The translations under genes and the position numbers were made by a program. This document shows, one piece after another, positions 16,476 to 25,497 of a stretch of 64,000 nucleotides of DNA; within the stretch, counting starts at the first letter, position 1; each line of letters begins with the position of its first letter. Origin of the DNA: RYN-133 sp036497285 (GTDB taxonomy: Bacteria; Actinomycetota; Actinomycetes; Mycobacteriales; Jatrophihabitantaceae); assembly GCA_036497285.1 (NCBI GenBank), contig DASXJR010000076.1, forward strand, positions 16,179-80,178. Reading direction: 5' to 3'. The notes under the pieces were generated by a model. It did not search any database, was not told the DNA's origin, and worked only from the letters and a program-made list of their open reading frames with translations.

Positions 16476-18032
16476 TCAAGAGCAAACGGCCGGAACGTCC
16501 ATTAGGGCGCAAATCTGGCGCAATGGGTACACATCGGTGGGTAGCCCGCGCCGCCGGACCGCGCCGAAGACCCACTCGAGCTCGGTACGCAGGTGCGCAT
16601 CGCGCAGCACCGAACGCAGCACCCGCCAACACGACTGCACGGATCCGGAAGGCAGTTGCAGCGCGGCCCGCACGCGACTGTCGAGAACCGGGAACAACTC
16701 CGGCCGCTTTCGAGCGCAGAGTGCGCCGGCGAGCGCAAGGTCGCCATCGGTCGCGGCGAGCACTGCGTCGTGCAACTCGCACATCGCAGCTACGACCTCC
16801 GGTGTCGCCTCGTCCAGCGGGACGTCCACCGGCAGCCGTTCCGGGGCGAGGCATCGGCCGATCTCGGCGTATGCCGGCGTGTCGCGCAGCAGGGTGCGCG
16901 CAACGGGCGCCGGGACGGACAGGCCCAGCGTGGTCACCGCGAACAGGTCGGCGGCGGTCACTGAGGCGCTCGGGTGGGCCTCGGTGCCGTCGAGGAAGTT
17001 CGCCCCACACGCATCGCTGTCGTCGGCGTAATACCCGGCGAGCCGGTCGACCACGTCAGCCCGCGCAAGTTCGCGTGCGATCACTTCGCGGGTCGCCCCC
17101 GAGCGCGCCGCCGACTGTGCCGCGGTTCGCGCCGCCGTCCGCTCCGTTGACGGCATGACCGCGAGTCGCGCCGCGCCGATCACCGCGGAATCCGCCTCGT
17201 GCTCGGCCGCTCGGATGTCCATGTCGCGCACTCCCCCGTCTCGAAGGCCCGCGGCGAGCGGGCCGATCAGCAGGTCCCACGATCCGGCGATGGAGCCACC
17301 GATGACGAGCGCGTCCGGCTCGAATTCACGCATGGTCGGGGCGAACGCGCGGCCGAGCCGGCAGAAGGCGTCATCGAGCACGGCGCAGGCGGCCGGGTCG
17401 CCGCGCCTGGCCAGTTCGGCGATCTCGCGCACGTCCAGGTCGTCGGGACGGCCGGCCCGCGCGGCATACCGCGCACGGATCGCCCGCCGGGACATGGTGT
17501 CCTCGAGCGGCGCCCCGTCGATCGAGAGCCGATGGACCCGGCCGCCCGGCGGCAGGCCCGCCCCGGCCCGGACGGTCGTGCCACGGTCAAGGAACGCCGA
17601 GCCGACGCCGGTGCCCAGGGTGAGCGCGGCACAACGCCGTGCCCCCCGGGCCGCACCGGTCAGCCACTCACCGACAAGGAATGCCTCGGTGTCGTGGGCG
17701 AAGGTGATCGAGCGTGGTCGCGGCGTGATCGCCTCGATCAGCGCACGTCCGACATCTACGCCGTAGAGCGCATCGAACTTGCCGACGTCACGGAACAGCC
17801 CCACCCCACGGGCGTAGTCGAACGGGTCCGGCATCGCCACCGCCCAGCGGGAGGGGACGGTGTCGGCGAGCGACATCGCCGCGCCGTGCAGCGAGGCAAG
17901 GATGCTCGCCGCTGAGGCGGCGCTGTCGAGAGCGGTGCGCGTGCGCTCGTGCACGCGATGCGCGTCGACGTCGACGGCGGCCGCGGTGACGTGGGTGCCG
18001 CCGACCTCGAGGACACGAACCAGCGACGGCAT
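16476..18032 (-). CDS. ROK-family sugar kinase fused to a DUF6308 domain
   Basis: Residues 1 to about 294 form a ROK fold. The ATP motif reads EVGGT in place of DxGGT, the second phosphate motif is LTLGTGVGSAF, and a candidate catalytic aspartate lies in HDTEAF. The cysteine-rich zinc motif of classical ROK kinases is absent. Residues from about 310 to 518 form a second domain with LCARKRPELFPVLDS-type sequence, which I recognise as DUF6308, a family of unknown function normally found alone. I chose the ATG at 18032, with GGGGG just upstream, because the upstream in-frame ATG at 18071 lies inside the operator. Context suggests phosphorylation of mannose or another released sugar. Confidence 0.82.
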   Translation of the reverse strand: MPSLVRVLEVGGTHVTAAAVDVDAHRVHERTRTALDSAASAASILASLHGAAMSLADTVPSRWAVAMPDPFDYARGVGLFRDVGKFDALYGVDVGRALIEAITPRPRSITFAHDTEAFLVGEWLTGAARGARRCAALTLGTGVGSAFLDRGTTVRAGAGLPPGGRVHRLSIDGAPLEDTMSRRAIRARYAARAGRPDDLDVREIAELARRGDPAACAVLDDAFCRLGRAFAPTMREFEPDALVIGGSIAGSWDLLIGPLAAGLRDGGVRDMDIRAAEHEADSAVIGAARLAVMPSTERTAARTAAQSAARSGATREVIARELARADVVDRLAGYYADDSDACGANFLDGTEAHPSASVTAADLFAVTTLGLSVPAPVARTLLRDTPAYAEIGRCLAPERLPVDVPLDEATPEVVAAMCELHDAVLAATDGDLALAGALCARKRPELFPVLDSRVRAALQLPSGSVQSCWRVLRSVLRDAHLRTELEWVFGAVRRRGLPTDVYPLRQICALMDVPAVCS

Positions 18033-18065
18033 CGACACCCCCGTCCGTGAGCGGTAAGCCAAGAT

Positions 18066-18079
18066 TGACATCGTTGTCA
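18066..18079. promoter_or_regulatory. LacI-type operator upstream of the ROK kinase gene
   Basis: TGACATCGTTGTCA is the exact reverse complement of the operator at 16421-16434, with the same arms and central CG. It is 34-47 bp upstream of the chosen ROK start and lies in the 84-bp gap after the LacI gene, a good position for a repressor to block the promoter. Confidence 0.8.
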
Positions 18080-18116
18080 GGGCACCGGCGATGGTGCCTG
18101 GCCCGATCGCGTGCCG

Positions 18117-19166
18117 TCAAGCGCCGCTGCGCCCGCGCTTGTCCGCGGGCGGCCGCTCGCCGGACCCGCGCGGCACCAGCCGGGTGGGCAGCACGATCCG
18201 GCGTGCCGGCCCGGTCTCGCCGCCGAGCCGGGTGAGCACCTGCTCGGCGCCGAGCGCGCCCATCATCTCCGGGTCGTGCGCGACGACGGTGATTCCGAGC
18301 AGGTCGGCGAGGTCGAAGTCGTCGAAGCCGACCAGCGCCACCGACCGGTCGTCGTGGTCGCGCAACGCGCGCAGCGCGCCGATGGTGATCCGGTTGTTCG
18401 TCGTCAGCAACGCTGTCGGCGCCGGGCGCTGCGAGAGCAGTGCGTGCACCGACTGCGCCGCCGCGTCGACATCGTGCGAGTTCGACCGCACGAATCGCTG
18501 CCACCTGGGGATGCCCGCATGTTCCATCGCCTGCTCGAACGCAGCGACCCGCTCCCGGTGCGTGGACAGTCGACTGAGGTCACCGACCAGACCGATGCGA
18601 CGGTGCTGGTCGTTGAGGAGGTGTTCGACCGCCTGCCGTACCCCGCCGGCGTTGTCGAGCACGATCGTGTCGGCGACCACGTCCTCCGGTGGCCGGTCGA
18701 GAAACACCACCGGCACGCCGTGCTTCCGCTCTGCTTCGAGGTACGAGTGGTCTCTCGAGCTCGTGACGAGCAGCAACGCCGACAGCCGCCGCTCGAGCAT
18801 GTCGGAGACGAGCTTGTGTTCGAGTTCGGGATCCTCGTCGCTGCTCGCGGTGACCAGTTGCAGCCCGGCCGCCCGCAGGGTGCGCTCCGCACCGCGTGCG
18901 ATCCGGGCGTAGAAGGGGTTGGCGACATCGCCGATGATCAGGCCGACCGACGACGATCGCGCTCCGGCCCGCAGCTCGCGCGCGATCACGTTGCGCCGGA
19001 AGCCCAGTTGGGCGGCGGCATCGAGCACCTTGCGCGCCGTCGCCTCGGAGACGTACGGCTCGCCGTTCAGGACACGCGAAGCAGTCTTCAGACTCACCCC
19101 GGACAGCGCGGCAACCTGCCGCAGCGTCGGGCGTCCCGACGAGCGCCGTGCCGACATGCGGCACAC
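18117..19166 (-). CDS. LacI-family transcriptional regulator
   Basis: The 349-residue protein has an N-terminal LacI helix-turn-helix (TLRQVAALSGVSLKTASRVLNGEP) and hinge (ARKVLDAAAQLGFRRNVIAREL), followed by a periplasmic-binding-protein-like sugar domain (VGLIIGDVANPFYARIARGAE, then VVFLDRPPEDVVADTIVLDNAGG). It precedes the ROK and mannosidase genes on the same strand, and matching operators stand before both of these. It is therefore the probable local repressor, relieved by mannose or a mannoside. An internal ATG at 19157 is an equally good start. Confidence 0.92.
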   Translation of the reverse strand: MCRMSARRSSGRPTLRQVAALSGVSLKTASRVLNGEPYVSEATARKVLDAAAQLGFRRNVIARELRAGARSSSVGLIIGDVANPFYARIARGAERTLRAAGLQLVTASSDEDPELEHKLVSDMLERRLSALLLVTSSRDHSYLEAERKHGVPVVFLDRPPEDVVADTIVLDNAGGVRQAVEHLLNDQHRRIGLVGDLSRLSTHRERVAAFEQAMEHAGIPRWQRFVRSNSHDVDAAAQSVHALLSQRPAPTALLTTNNRITIGALRALRDHDDRSVALVGFDDFDLADLLGITVVAHDPEMMGALGAEQVLTRLGGETGPARRIVLPTRLVPRGSGERPPADKRGRSGA

Positions 19167-19194
19167 GCTATCGCGGGTCGAACCGAGCGCCGCG

Positions 19195-19941
19195 CTAGAA
19201 GAGAGTCTGCGCCTCGGCCACCGCTTCGACGCGGTCGATCAGCGCGGGACCGTTGTTGTCGACGTTGTTCACCGAGGTCGCGACCGGGCGCAGTTCGAGA
19301 TGCTCGCCGCCGGCTTCGTCCCACCCGCGAAGAAGATCGGACGGATCGGTCACCGCCGGATCGAGCCATCGCGCCCAGCCCGACCGGGGCAGCACGAGGG
19401 GCATGCGGTCATGGATCTCGGTCAGCACGCCGACCGACGGCGTGGTGATGATCGTGCAGGTCGACAAGGTCGGCCCGTCGGCGTCGCGCCAGAACTCGTA
19501 CAGCCCGGCGAAGGCGATCGAGTGGCCGTCCGGCGGCGTCATGTAGATCGGTTGCTTGATCGGGCCGTCGGGTCCGTCGACCACCTGCCACTCGTACCAG
19601 CCGTCGGCCGGAACCAGACAGCGCCGTTTGGCATACGCCGACCGGAACGCCGGCTTGTCGGGCACGCTTTCGACCCGGGCGTTGAACATCCGGCCTTGCG
19701 TCTTGCGGTCCTTCGCCCAGGACGGGACGAGGCCCCACGACATCACCCGAAGCTGCCGCGTCGGCGATTCGGCCGGAGTCCCGTCGGCCGAACGCAGCGC
19801 CCGGTTGACGACCGTGCGCACAGGCTTGGTGGGTGCGATGTTCCAGTCGGCTTCGTACAGGTCGTCGTCGGTGGCATCGACGGCGTCGAAGTCGCGCAAC
19901 ACGTCGCCGTCGGACTTGATAGACACGTAGCGTCCGCACAT
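19195..19941 (-). CDS. SRAP domain protein (SOS response-associated peptidase, YedK/HMCES)
   Basis: The 248-residue protein begins Met-Cys, and the processed Cys2 is the catalytic residue that forms a thiazolidine crosslink with abasic sites in single-stranded DNA. Other family residues are visible: Asn34 in NIAPT, the NAR motif near 87-89, Glu117 in WYEW and His177 in IHDRMP. The whole family length is present. It protects stalled replication forks at abasic sites. It stands alone between the LacI gene and the divergent aroA, with a 72-bp gap to aroA. Confidence 0.93.
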   Translation of the reverse strand: MCGRYVSIKSDGDVLRDFDAVDATDDDLYEADWNIAPTKPVRTVVNRALRSADGTPAESPTRQLRVMSWGLVPSWAKDRKTQGRMFNARVESVPDKPAFRSAYAKRRCLVPADGWYEWQVVDGPDGPIKQPIYMTPPDGHSIAFAGLYEFWRDADGPTLSTCTIITTPSVGVLTEIHDRMPLVLPRSGWARWLDPAVTDPSDLLRGWDEAGGEHLELRPVATSVNNVDNNGPALIDRVEAVAEAQTLF

Positions 19942-20013
19942 GCCTCCATTATCCGAACCGGTGCCGACATCGAACTACCCGGACGCAGGGGTGCCGTTTG
20001 GCAGGATGGGGCT

Positions 20014-21276
20014 ATGACCGCCTGGGCAGCGCCGCACCACCGCGGCCCGCTGCACGCCCGGGTGGACCTACCCGGCTCGAAGTCGCTGACCAACCGGGTG
20101 CTGGTGCTGGCCGCCCTGGCAGACGGCCCGTCCCGCATCGTCGCCCCGCTGCGCGCCCGCGACACACTGCTCATGACGCAGGCCATGCGCAGCCTCGGCA
20201 TCGGCGTCGAGGAGCACGGCACGGACTGGCAGGTCGTACCCGGTCCGTTGCACGGCGCATCGATCGACACCGGACTCGCGGGCACGATCATGCGCTTCCT
20301 GCCGGCGCTGGCCGCATTGGCCGACGGCGAGGTGCAATTCGACGGCGACCCGTACGCCCGTGAGCGTCCGATGGCCACCTTGCTCGACGGGCTGCGTCAG
20401 GCCGGGGTGCACATCGATGACGACGGACGCGGCCGCATGCCGTTCACCGTGCACGGCACCGGCAGCGTCGGCGGCGGCACGGTCCACATCGACGCCTCGG
20501 CGTCCTCGCAGTTCGTTTCAGGGCTGATGCTGTCGGGCGCGCGCTACGTCAAGGGCATCGAGGTCGTGCACACGGGCGCCGAGCCCGTCCCGTCCCAGCC
20601 TCATCTCGACATGACGATGGACGTGCTGCGCAAGGCCGGGGTGACGGTCACAACCGCATCAGGGCGGTGGCAGGTCGAACCGGGACCGATCGCCGCCCGC
20701 GAGTGGCTGGTCGAGCCGGACCTGTCGAATGCCGCGCCGTTCCTTGCTGCCGCGCTTGCAGCCGGAGGCAGTGTGACGGTGCCGCGCTGGCCCGAGACCA
20801 CGACGCAGGCCGGCGACCAGCTCCGTGGGCTGCTCACGCAGATGGGCGCCGAGGTCGTGACCCGACACGGCACGCTGACAATCACGGCGGGTGACGAACT
20901 GCTCGGCCTCGACGTGGACCTGCACGACGTCGGTGAACTGACGCCCGTGCTGGCCGCGTTGGCGGCGCTCGCGACGACCCCCTCGCACCTGACCGGGATC
21001 GCGCACCTGCGCGGTCACGAGACCGATCGGCTCGCGGCGCTAGCCACCCAGATCAAGCACCTGGGCGGGGACGTGATCGAGGAGGCCGGCTCGCTGACGA
21101 TCCATCCGCGCCCGTTGCACGGCGGCGTGTGGCACTCCTACGCCGACCACCGGATGGCCACCGCCGGCGCGGTACTCGGCCTTGCGATCGACGGCATCGA
21201 GGTCGACGACATCGACGCCACGAGCAAGACCCTGCCCGATTTCCCGGGCATGTGGGCAAGCTTTGTCGGCGCCTGA
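20014..21276 (+). CDS. aroA: 5-enolpyruvylshikimate-3-phosphate synthase
   Basis: The 420-residue enzyme joins phosphoenolpyruvate and shikimate 3-phosphate in the shikimate pathway. The N-terminal PGSKSLTNR segment binds both substrates, DTGLAGTIMRFLPA is the glycine-rich loop, and the C-terminal YADHRMATAGAVLGL carries the conserved Asp-His-Arg. The length is normal for the family. The ATG at 20014 follows AGGATGGGG, and the frame continues upstream only as non-coding sequence. The rsgA gene starts one base after its stop, an arrangement common in actinobacteria. Confidence 0.96.
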   Translation: MTAWAAPHHRGPLHARVDLPGSKSLTNRVLVLAALADGPSRIVAPLRARDTLLMTQAMRSLGIGVEEHGTDWQVVPGPLHGASIDTGLAGTIMRFLPALAALADGEVQFDGDPYARERPMATLLDGLRQAGVHIDDDGRGRMPFTVHGTGSVGGGTVHIDASASSQFVSGLMLSGARYVKGIEVVHTGAEPVPSQPHLDMTMDVLRKAGVTVTTASGRWQVEPGPIAAREWLVEPDLSNAAPFLAAALAAGGSVTVPRWPETTTQAGDQLRGLLTQMGAEVVTRHGTLTITAGDELLGLDVDLHDVGELTPVLAALAALATTPSHLTGIAHLRGHETDRLAALATQIKHLGGDVIEEAGSLTIHPRPLHGGVWHSYADHRMATAGAVLGLAIDGIEVDDIDATSKTLPDFPGMWASFVGA

Positions 21277-21277
21277 C

Positions 21278-22270
21278 GTGCCGTCCTCGCGCAACGTCCG
21301 GCAGCTCGATGAGGACGATGTCCGCGTCCGTCCGGGTCGGCGCGGCACGCGACCCCGTTCGAAACAACGCCCGGCGCACGAGGACGCCGCCGAGGGAATG
21401 GTCGTCACCGTCGACCGTGGCCGGTACACGGTGCTGGTGAACGACGTCGAGGTCACCGCGATGCAAGCCCGCGAGCTCGGGCGCAAGGGCATCGCCGTGG
21501 GCGACCAGGTCAGCGTGGTCGGCGACCTGTCCGGCGACCCTGACGCGCTGGCGCGGATCGTGCGCATCGCCGAGCGCAGCACGGTGCTGCGCCGCACCGC
21601 CGACGACAACGATCCGTACGAGCGGGTCATCGTCGCCAATGCGGATCAGTTGGTGATCGTGGCGTCCCTCGCCCACCCCGAACCGTCGTACGGGCTCATC
21701 GACCGCTGCCTGGTCGCGGCCCTGACCGCGGGGTTGGAACCGGTGCTGTGTCTGACAAAGGCCGATCTCGCAGCACCGGACGAAGCGCTCGCGCGCTACG
21801 ACTCGCTGGACGTGCCGGCGATCGTCACCGGGCGCGGCCGCTCGCTCGATGAGCTCAGCGCGCGGCTGGACGGTCAGCTGTCGGTGTTCGTCGGCCATTC
21901 CGGAGTCGGCAAGTCGACATTGATCAATGCGCTCGTGCCGTCCGCGGGGCGGGCGACCGGACGCGTCAGCGCGATCGGCAAGGGCCGGCACATCTCGTCA
22001 TCGGCCATCGCACTCGAACTGCCCGACCACGCGGGCTGGGTGATCGACACCCCGGGCGTGCGGTCGTTCGGGCTGGCCCACGTCACCGCCGAGGACGTCC
22101 TGTGGGCGTTTCCCGACCTGGAGGACGGCGCGAACCAGTGCCCGCCGGGCTGCGAACACCTCAGCGCCGAAGCCGGCTGCACCCTTGATGCCTGGGTGGC
22201 CGACGGGCACTCGTCCCGACAACGCCTGGCGGCGTTCCGCCGGCTGCTGGTCAGCCGCACCGACCTGTGA
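21278..22270 (+). CDS. rsgA: Ribosome small subunit-dependent GTPase A
   Basis: The 330-residue protein is a circularly permuted GTPase acting late in 30S assembly. After an N-terminal OB-like domain come the G4 motif TKAD, then the P-loop GHSGVGKST and the G3 motif DTPG, in the permuted order typical of RsgA. The C-terminal zinc knuckle is CPPGCEHLSAEAGC. The GTG at 21278 was chosen because it directly follows the aroA stop. The stop overlaps the GTG of the EthD gene, so aroA, rsgA and that gene form one operon. Confidence 0.95.
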   Translation: MPSSRNVRQLDEDDVRVRPGRRGTRPRSKQRPAHEDAAEGMVVTVDRGRYTVLVNDVEVTAMQARELGRKGIAVGDQVSVVGDLSGDPDALARIVRIAERSTVLRRTADDNDPYERVIVANADQLVIVASLAHPEPSYGLIDRCLVAALTAGLEPVLCLTKADLAAPDEALARYDSLDVPAIVTGRGRSLDELSARLDGQLSVFVGHSGVGKSTLINALVPSAGRATGRVSAIGKGRHISSSAIALELPDHAGWVIDTPGVRSFGLAHVTAEDVLWAFPDLEDGANQCPPGCEHLSAEAGCTLDAWVADGHSSRQRLAAFRRLLVSRTDL

Positions 22271-22590
22271 CTACGGTCATCGGCATGGGCGCGAAACTCG
22301 TGGTTCTCTACGGCACTCCCGACGATCCGGCGGCGTTCGACGCGCACTATCGCGACGTCCACGCCCCGCTCGTCGAACACCTCCCCGGCCTCGAACGCTG
22401 GTCGTCGGCCAAGTTCGTCGGAGCGGCCGACAACGGCGATCTGCCCTACCACCGGATCGTCGAGTTGCATTTCGCCGACGCCGACGCGCTGCAAGCGGCG
22501 TTCGGCTCCGACGAAGGCAAGGCCACCGCTGCCGATTACGGCCAGATCGCGCCGTCCGGCTCGCGGATGTTCATCGCGGTCGCGGACTGA
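22267..22590 (+). CDS. EthD family protein
   Basis: This is a 107-residue single-domain protein of the dimeric ferredoxin-like fold. The family pattern is visible: a start strand LVVLYGTPDDPAAFDAHYRDVHAPLVEHLPGL, then YHRIVELHFADADALQAAF and a terminal strand ending in VAD. EthD relatives are small proteins with roles in degradation or unknown roles. The first GTG overlaps the rsgA stop; an ATG at 22285 would give a 101-residue form. The link to rsgA is probably transcriptional rather than functional. Confidence 0.82.
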   Translation: MTTVIGMGAKLVVLYGTPDDPAAFDAHYRDVHAPLVEHLPGLERWSSAKFVGAADNGDLPYHRIVELHFADADALQAAFGSDEGKATAADYGQIAPSGSRMFIAVAD

Positions 22591-22659
22591 GGCGCTGCAG
22601 CCGAAGCGATCCTCTTGACGGTGCGGCTGCATCGACGGCAGCAACCGCTGACAGCTTGA

Positions 22660-23664
22660 TCAGTGCCGCGGCGGCGGCGCGTGCACGCCACCGGTGTGCA
22701 CCGGCCCGCCGCGGCCGCTGATCGAGCCACCCGAACTGCCCGACCGGCTCGCGATGATCTCGGCGACGATCGAGACCGCGATCTCGGCCGGGGTGTGCGC
22801 CTCGATGTCGAGGCCGGCCGGTCCGTGGATGCGGGCAAGAACGCGGTCGTCGAGCCCGCGCGAGAGCAGTCCTTCCCGGCGGGCGGCCTGGGTGGCGCGC
22901 GACCCGAGCGCGCCGACGTAGCCGACCTGTCCGGTGAGCATCGCCGCCAGCGCCGGCACGTCGGTGTCGCGGTCGTGGCTGAGCACCACAACGGCGTCGG
23001 CGCCGGTGAGTCGCGCCGCACGCTCGGTGGCCTCGGCGACGTCCTCGGTGACTGTCGACGTCCAGCCGAGCAACATCGCGGCATCGGCGAGCGCGGTGGC
23101 GATCAAACCGCTGCCGACCACGATCAGTTGCGTGGTCGGCCACAGGGTCACCACGGCGATCGACGTGTCGCCCTCGGCGCTGAGCGCGGTCGCGCTCATG
23201 CCGCGCGCGAACAGGCGAGGCACGTCGGTCGTTCCAGGGTGTTGCGCAGCGTCGCGCACGTTCTGCGGGGTGTAGAGCGTCGTGGCGCCGGGCGCGTCGG
23301 CCACGATCTCGCTGACCAGACACAACGGCTCGTGCTGCAGCAACCGCTGCCAGATCTCGGGCGGGTACGCAGCCGCGCTCTGCACTAACACCGTCGCCGT
23401 CCCGCCGCACGACAGGCCCGCGGCAACGGCGTCGGCGTCGGTGACCGCCAACTCCGCGAGGTGCCCGTCGAGTTCGGCACCCGACTCGATCAGCATCGCG
23501 TCCACGTGCGGCAGCAGCGCACCGAAATGCCGACCGTCGTCGGTCCAGGCGAGCGCCGCCGCCGGATCGCGCGAGCTGAAGCCCTGCGTGGCGACGACCT
23601 GGGCAACGTGCACCGCTTGTCCGCCGGCGAGCCACTGCGCCACCTGCCCGGCAATGTCGTACAT
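22660..23664 (-). CDS. XdhC/CoxI family protein
   Basis: The 334-residue protein has an N-terminal XdhC domain (VAQVVATQGFSSRDPAAALAWTDDG, then LSCGGTATVLVQ, with the conserved cysteine in SCGG) and a C-terminal Rossmann domain (LIVVGSGLIATALADAAMLLGW and GYVGALGSRATQAARREGL). XdhC proteins bind sulfurated molybdenum cofactor and hand it to xanthine or CO dehydrogenase-type enzymes. The tail is Gly/Ser/His rich. It follows a VWA gene and a MoxR ATPase gene on the same strand, but no molybdenum hydroxylase subunits are in the window. A GTG at 23673 is an alternative start. Confidence 0.87.
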   Translation of the reverse strand: MYDIAGQVAQWLAGGQAVHVAQVVATQGFSSRDPAAALAWTDDGRHFGALLPHVDAMLIESGAELDGHLAELAVTDADAVAAGLSCGGTATVLVQSAAAYPPEIWQRLLQHEPLCLVSEIVADAPGATTLYTPQNVRDAAQHPGTTDVPRLFARGMSATALSAEGDTSIAVVTLWPTTQLIVVGSGLIATALADAAMLLGWTSTVTEDVAEATERAARLTGADAVVVLSHDRDTDVPALAAMLTGQVGYVGALGSRATQAARREGLLSRGLDDRVLARIHGPAGLDIEAHTPAEIAVSIVAEIIASRSGSSGGSISGRGGPVHTGGVHAPPPRH

Positions 23665-23689
23665 GCCTCTCACCGTGTCCCATCTTCGA

Positions 23690-24559
23690 TCATCCGTCGA
23701 GCAGGCGCGCCAACGCCGCTGGCGCATCGGCCGCACCGGCCATCGGTTCCCAGCGAGCCCCGGCACGAGCGGCGAACTCGGCCGCCTCGACGCAGTCGTC
23801 GGCCGGGGCCAGAACGAGCAGTTCGGAAAGCGTGCCCGCGACCGGCACCGGATCGACGTCGTCGGTGGCCCGGCAGTCGCTGAGCAGCACGGTAACCCGC
23901 CGCGGCGCCCGCGCGGGCGCCAGCTGCCGGCCCGCCTCCTGCAGCGCGTTCGCCAGCGCGGTGACGCCGTGCCCGCGCAGCGCGAGCAGGCGTTCGACGA
24001 GCGCACCGGCGCTCACCGATGTCGTCAGCGCCCGGTGCACCCGCACCTCACGCGCGAAACTCAGCACCGCGAACTCCGCAGGCGCCCGCCACGCGCACGC
24101 GGCTGCCGTCAACGCCGCCGCAGCAAGCCGCGCACCACTCATCGAGCCCGACGCGTCGACGAGCAGGCAGGCCGCGAGCTCCGGACGGCCCCAATCCCGC
24201 GCGACCAGCTCGTCGAGCCCCGGCGCGCGGCCGGTCGCCCGGGCCGCCGCGATCGCGTCCAGCGACGCGTCGACGTCGAGGTCGCCACCGCGATCGGCGG
24301 GCACGCTACGCAATCGCGTCGTGCCCCGGGCGCTCGACCGGCCGGCGCGGGCCCGGTCCAGGACGATCGCCCGGGCCAGGCGTTTGGCCCGTGCGCGCAG
24401 TCGCTCGTCGGTCGCGATCGTCATGTCGGCGAGCAGTTCCAACGCCGCTGACGGGTCTTCGCGCAACACCCGCTCGAGTGCCTCGTCGTCGACGGTGCCG
24501 ACCTGCGGCGACACCTCGTCGAAACGCTCGTGTCGCCGCGCGATGTCGACGCGAGCCAA
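23690..24559 (-). CDS. VWA domain protein, CoxE-like
   Basis: The 289-residue protein has a basic helical N-terminal half and a von Willebrand A domain from about residue 130. Its metal-ion site is DASGSMSGARL, followed by the GHGVTALANALQEA loop and LLSDCRATDD. CoxE-type proteins pair with a MoxR ATPase to mature the active site of CO dehydrogenase-like enzymes. Here the MoxR gene is directly upstream (29 bp) and the XdhC-like gene directly downstream, so the three form a maturation set. Its client enzyme is not in this window. Confidence 0.85.
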   Translation of the reverse strand: MARVDIARRHERFDEVSPQVGTVDDEALERVLREDPSAALELLADMTIATDERLRARAKRLARAIVLDRARAGRSSARGTTRLRSVPADRGGDLDVDASLDAIAAARATGRAPGLDELVARDWGRPELAACLLVDASGSMSGARLAAAALTAAACAWRAPAEFAVLSFAREVRVHRALTTSVSAGALVERLLALRGHGVTALANALQEAGRQLAPARAPRRVTVLLSDCRATDDVDPVPVAGTLSELLVLAPADDCVEAAEFAARAGARWEPMAGAADAPAALARLLDG

Positions 24560-24588
24560 CGTGCGGCTCCGTGCTCGGGAACTGCGAT

Positions 24589-25497
24589 CTACCTGGCGGC
24601 CGCCCGCTCCGCGCGGGCTCGAAGTTCCCCCGTGGCATCACCGTCGGCGGACGGGTCCTCGTCTGGCGGCGGCGGCCCGAAAGCACCCTCGTAGAGCTCG
24701 CGCACGATCACCTCGGGCGGACGGGTGCACGACTCGACCAGCCGCACCCGTCCCGACAGAGCGACCAGCGCGGAGTCGAGGCCGACATGCCAGTCGGTCA
24801 CGTCGACTCCACGCGCCTTCGCCAGCGAGGACGCGATCCGGGCCATGTCGATCGCGCCGCGCACCGACGCGCCGATGCGAACGTCCTCGTGGTCGCGGGT
24901 GCTGCGCGCCAACCCGACGACCTTGGCCAGCCATTGGTCGGGAACCGTCGTGCCGTGCCGTTCCACGATCGCGAGCTCGTCCGATTCGGACTGATAGCCC
25001 ATCGCGATACGACAGGTGCGGTCGTACACCGCCGCCGAGATGCGAGCCGTGCCCACGGCATCGAACGGGTTCATCGCGGCGACCATACGGAAACCTGATG
25101 ATGCCACCACTCGTCCGAGACGGGGGACGTGCAGCTCGCGCTCTGACATCACCGTGATCAGCACGTTCAACGTCTCTTCGGGAACCCGATTCAGCTCCTC
25201 GACGTAGAGCAGGCCGCCCGTGCGCAACGCGGTGACGAGCGGACCGGCCACGAAGATCTCTTCGGTGTACCCGTCCGCGAGCACGCGGGCCGGATCGAAG
25301 TGCCCGACCAGCCGTGCCGGGGTCAACTCGGCGTTGCCCTCGACGAACAGGAACGGGACGTCCTGGGCAGCCGCCACGGCCCGCAGCACCGTGCTCTTGC
25401 CCGTGCCGGGCGGCCCCTCCAGAACCACGTGCGCGCCGCTGTCGAGCGCCGCGGTGAGCAACTCGATCTCGTGCGCGCGGCCGACCGGTCCGGTCAA
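24589..25497 (-). CDS. MoxR-family AAA+ ATPase, CoxD-like
   Basis: The 302-residue ATPase has Walker A EGPPGTGKST, Walker B GGLLYVEELNRVPEETLN, sensor 1 MVAAMNPFD and the lid region with GASVRGAIDMAR. It is a hexameric MoxR-type chaperone acting with the VWA protein that follows. The frame's only plausible start is TTG at 25497, which overlaps the alcohol dehydrogenase stop in TTGA, so the dehydrogenase and the maturation genes are probably one operon. The acidic and Arg/Ala-rich tail after residue 270 is variable in this family. Confidence 0.87.
   Translation of the reverse strand: MTGPVGRAHEIELLTAALDSGAHVVLEGPPGTGKSTVLRAVAAAQDVPFLFVEGNAELTPARLVGHFDPARVLADGYTEEIFVAGPLVTALRTGGLLYVEELNRVPEETLNVLITVMSERELHVPRLGRVVASSGFRMVAAMNPFDAVGTARISAAVYDRTCRIAMGYQSESDELAIVERHGTTVPDQWLAKVVGLARSTRDHEDVRIGASVRGAIDMARIASSLAKARGVDVTDWHVGLDSALVALSGRVRLVESCTRPPEVIVRELYEGAFGPPPPDEDPSADGDATGELRARAERAAAR

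Noticed and set aside
18069..18071. ATG at 18071 as start of the ROK fusion gene
   Set aside because: It lies inside the LacI operator and has no ribosome site; the in-frame ATG at 18032 has GGGGG in front.
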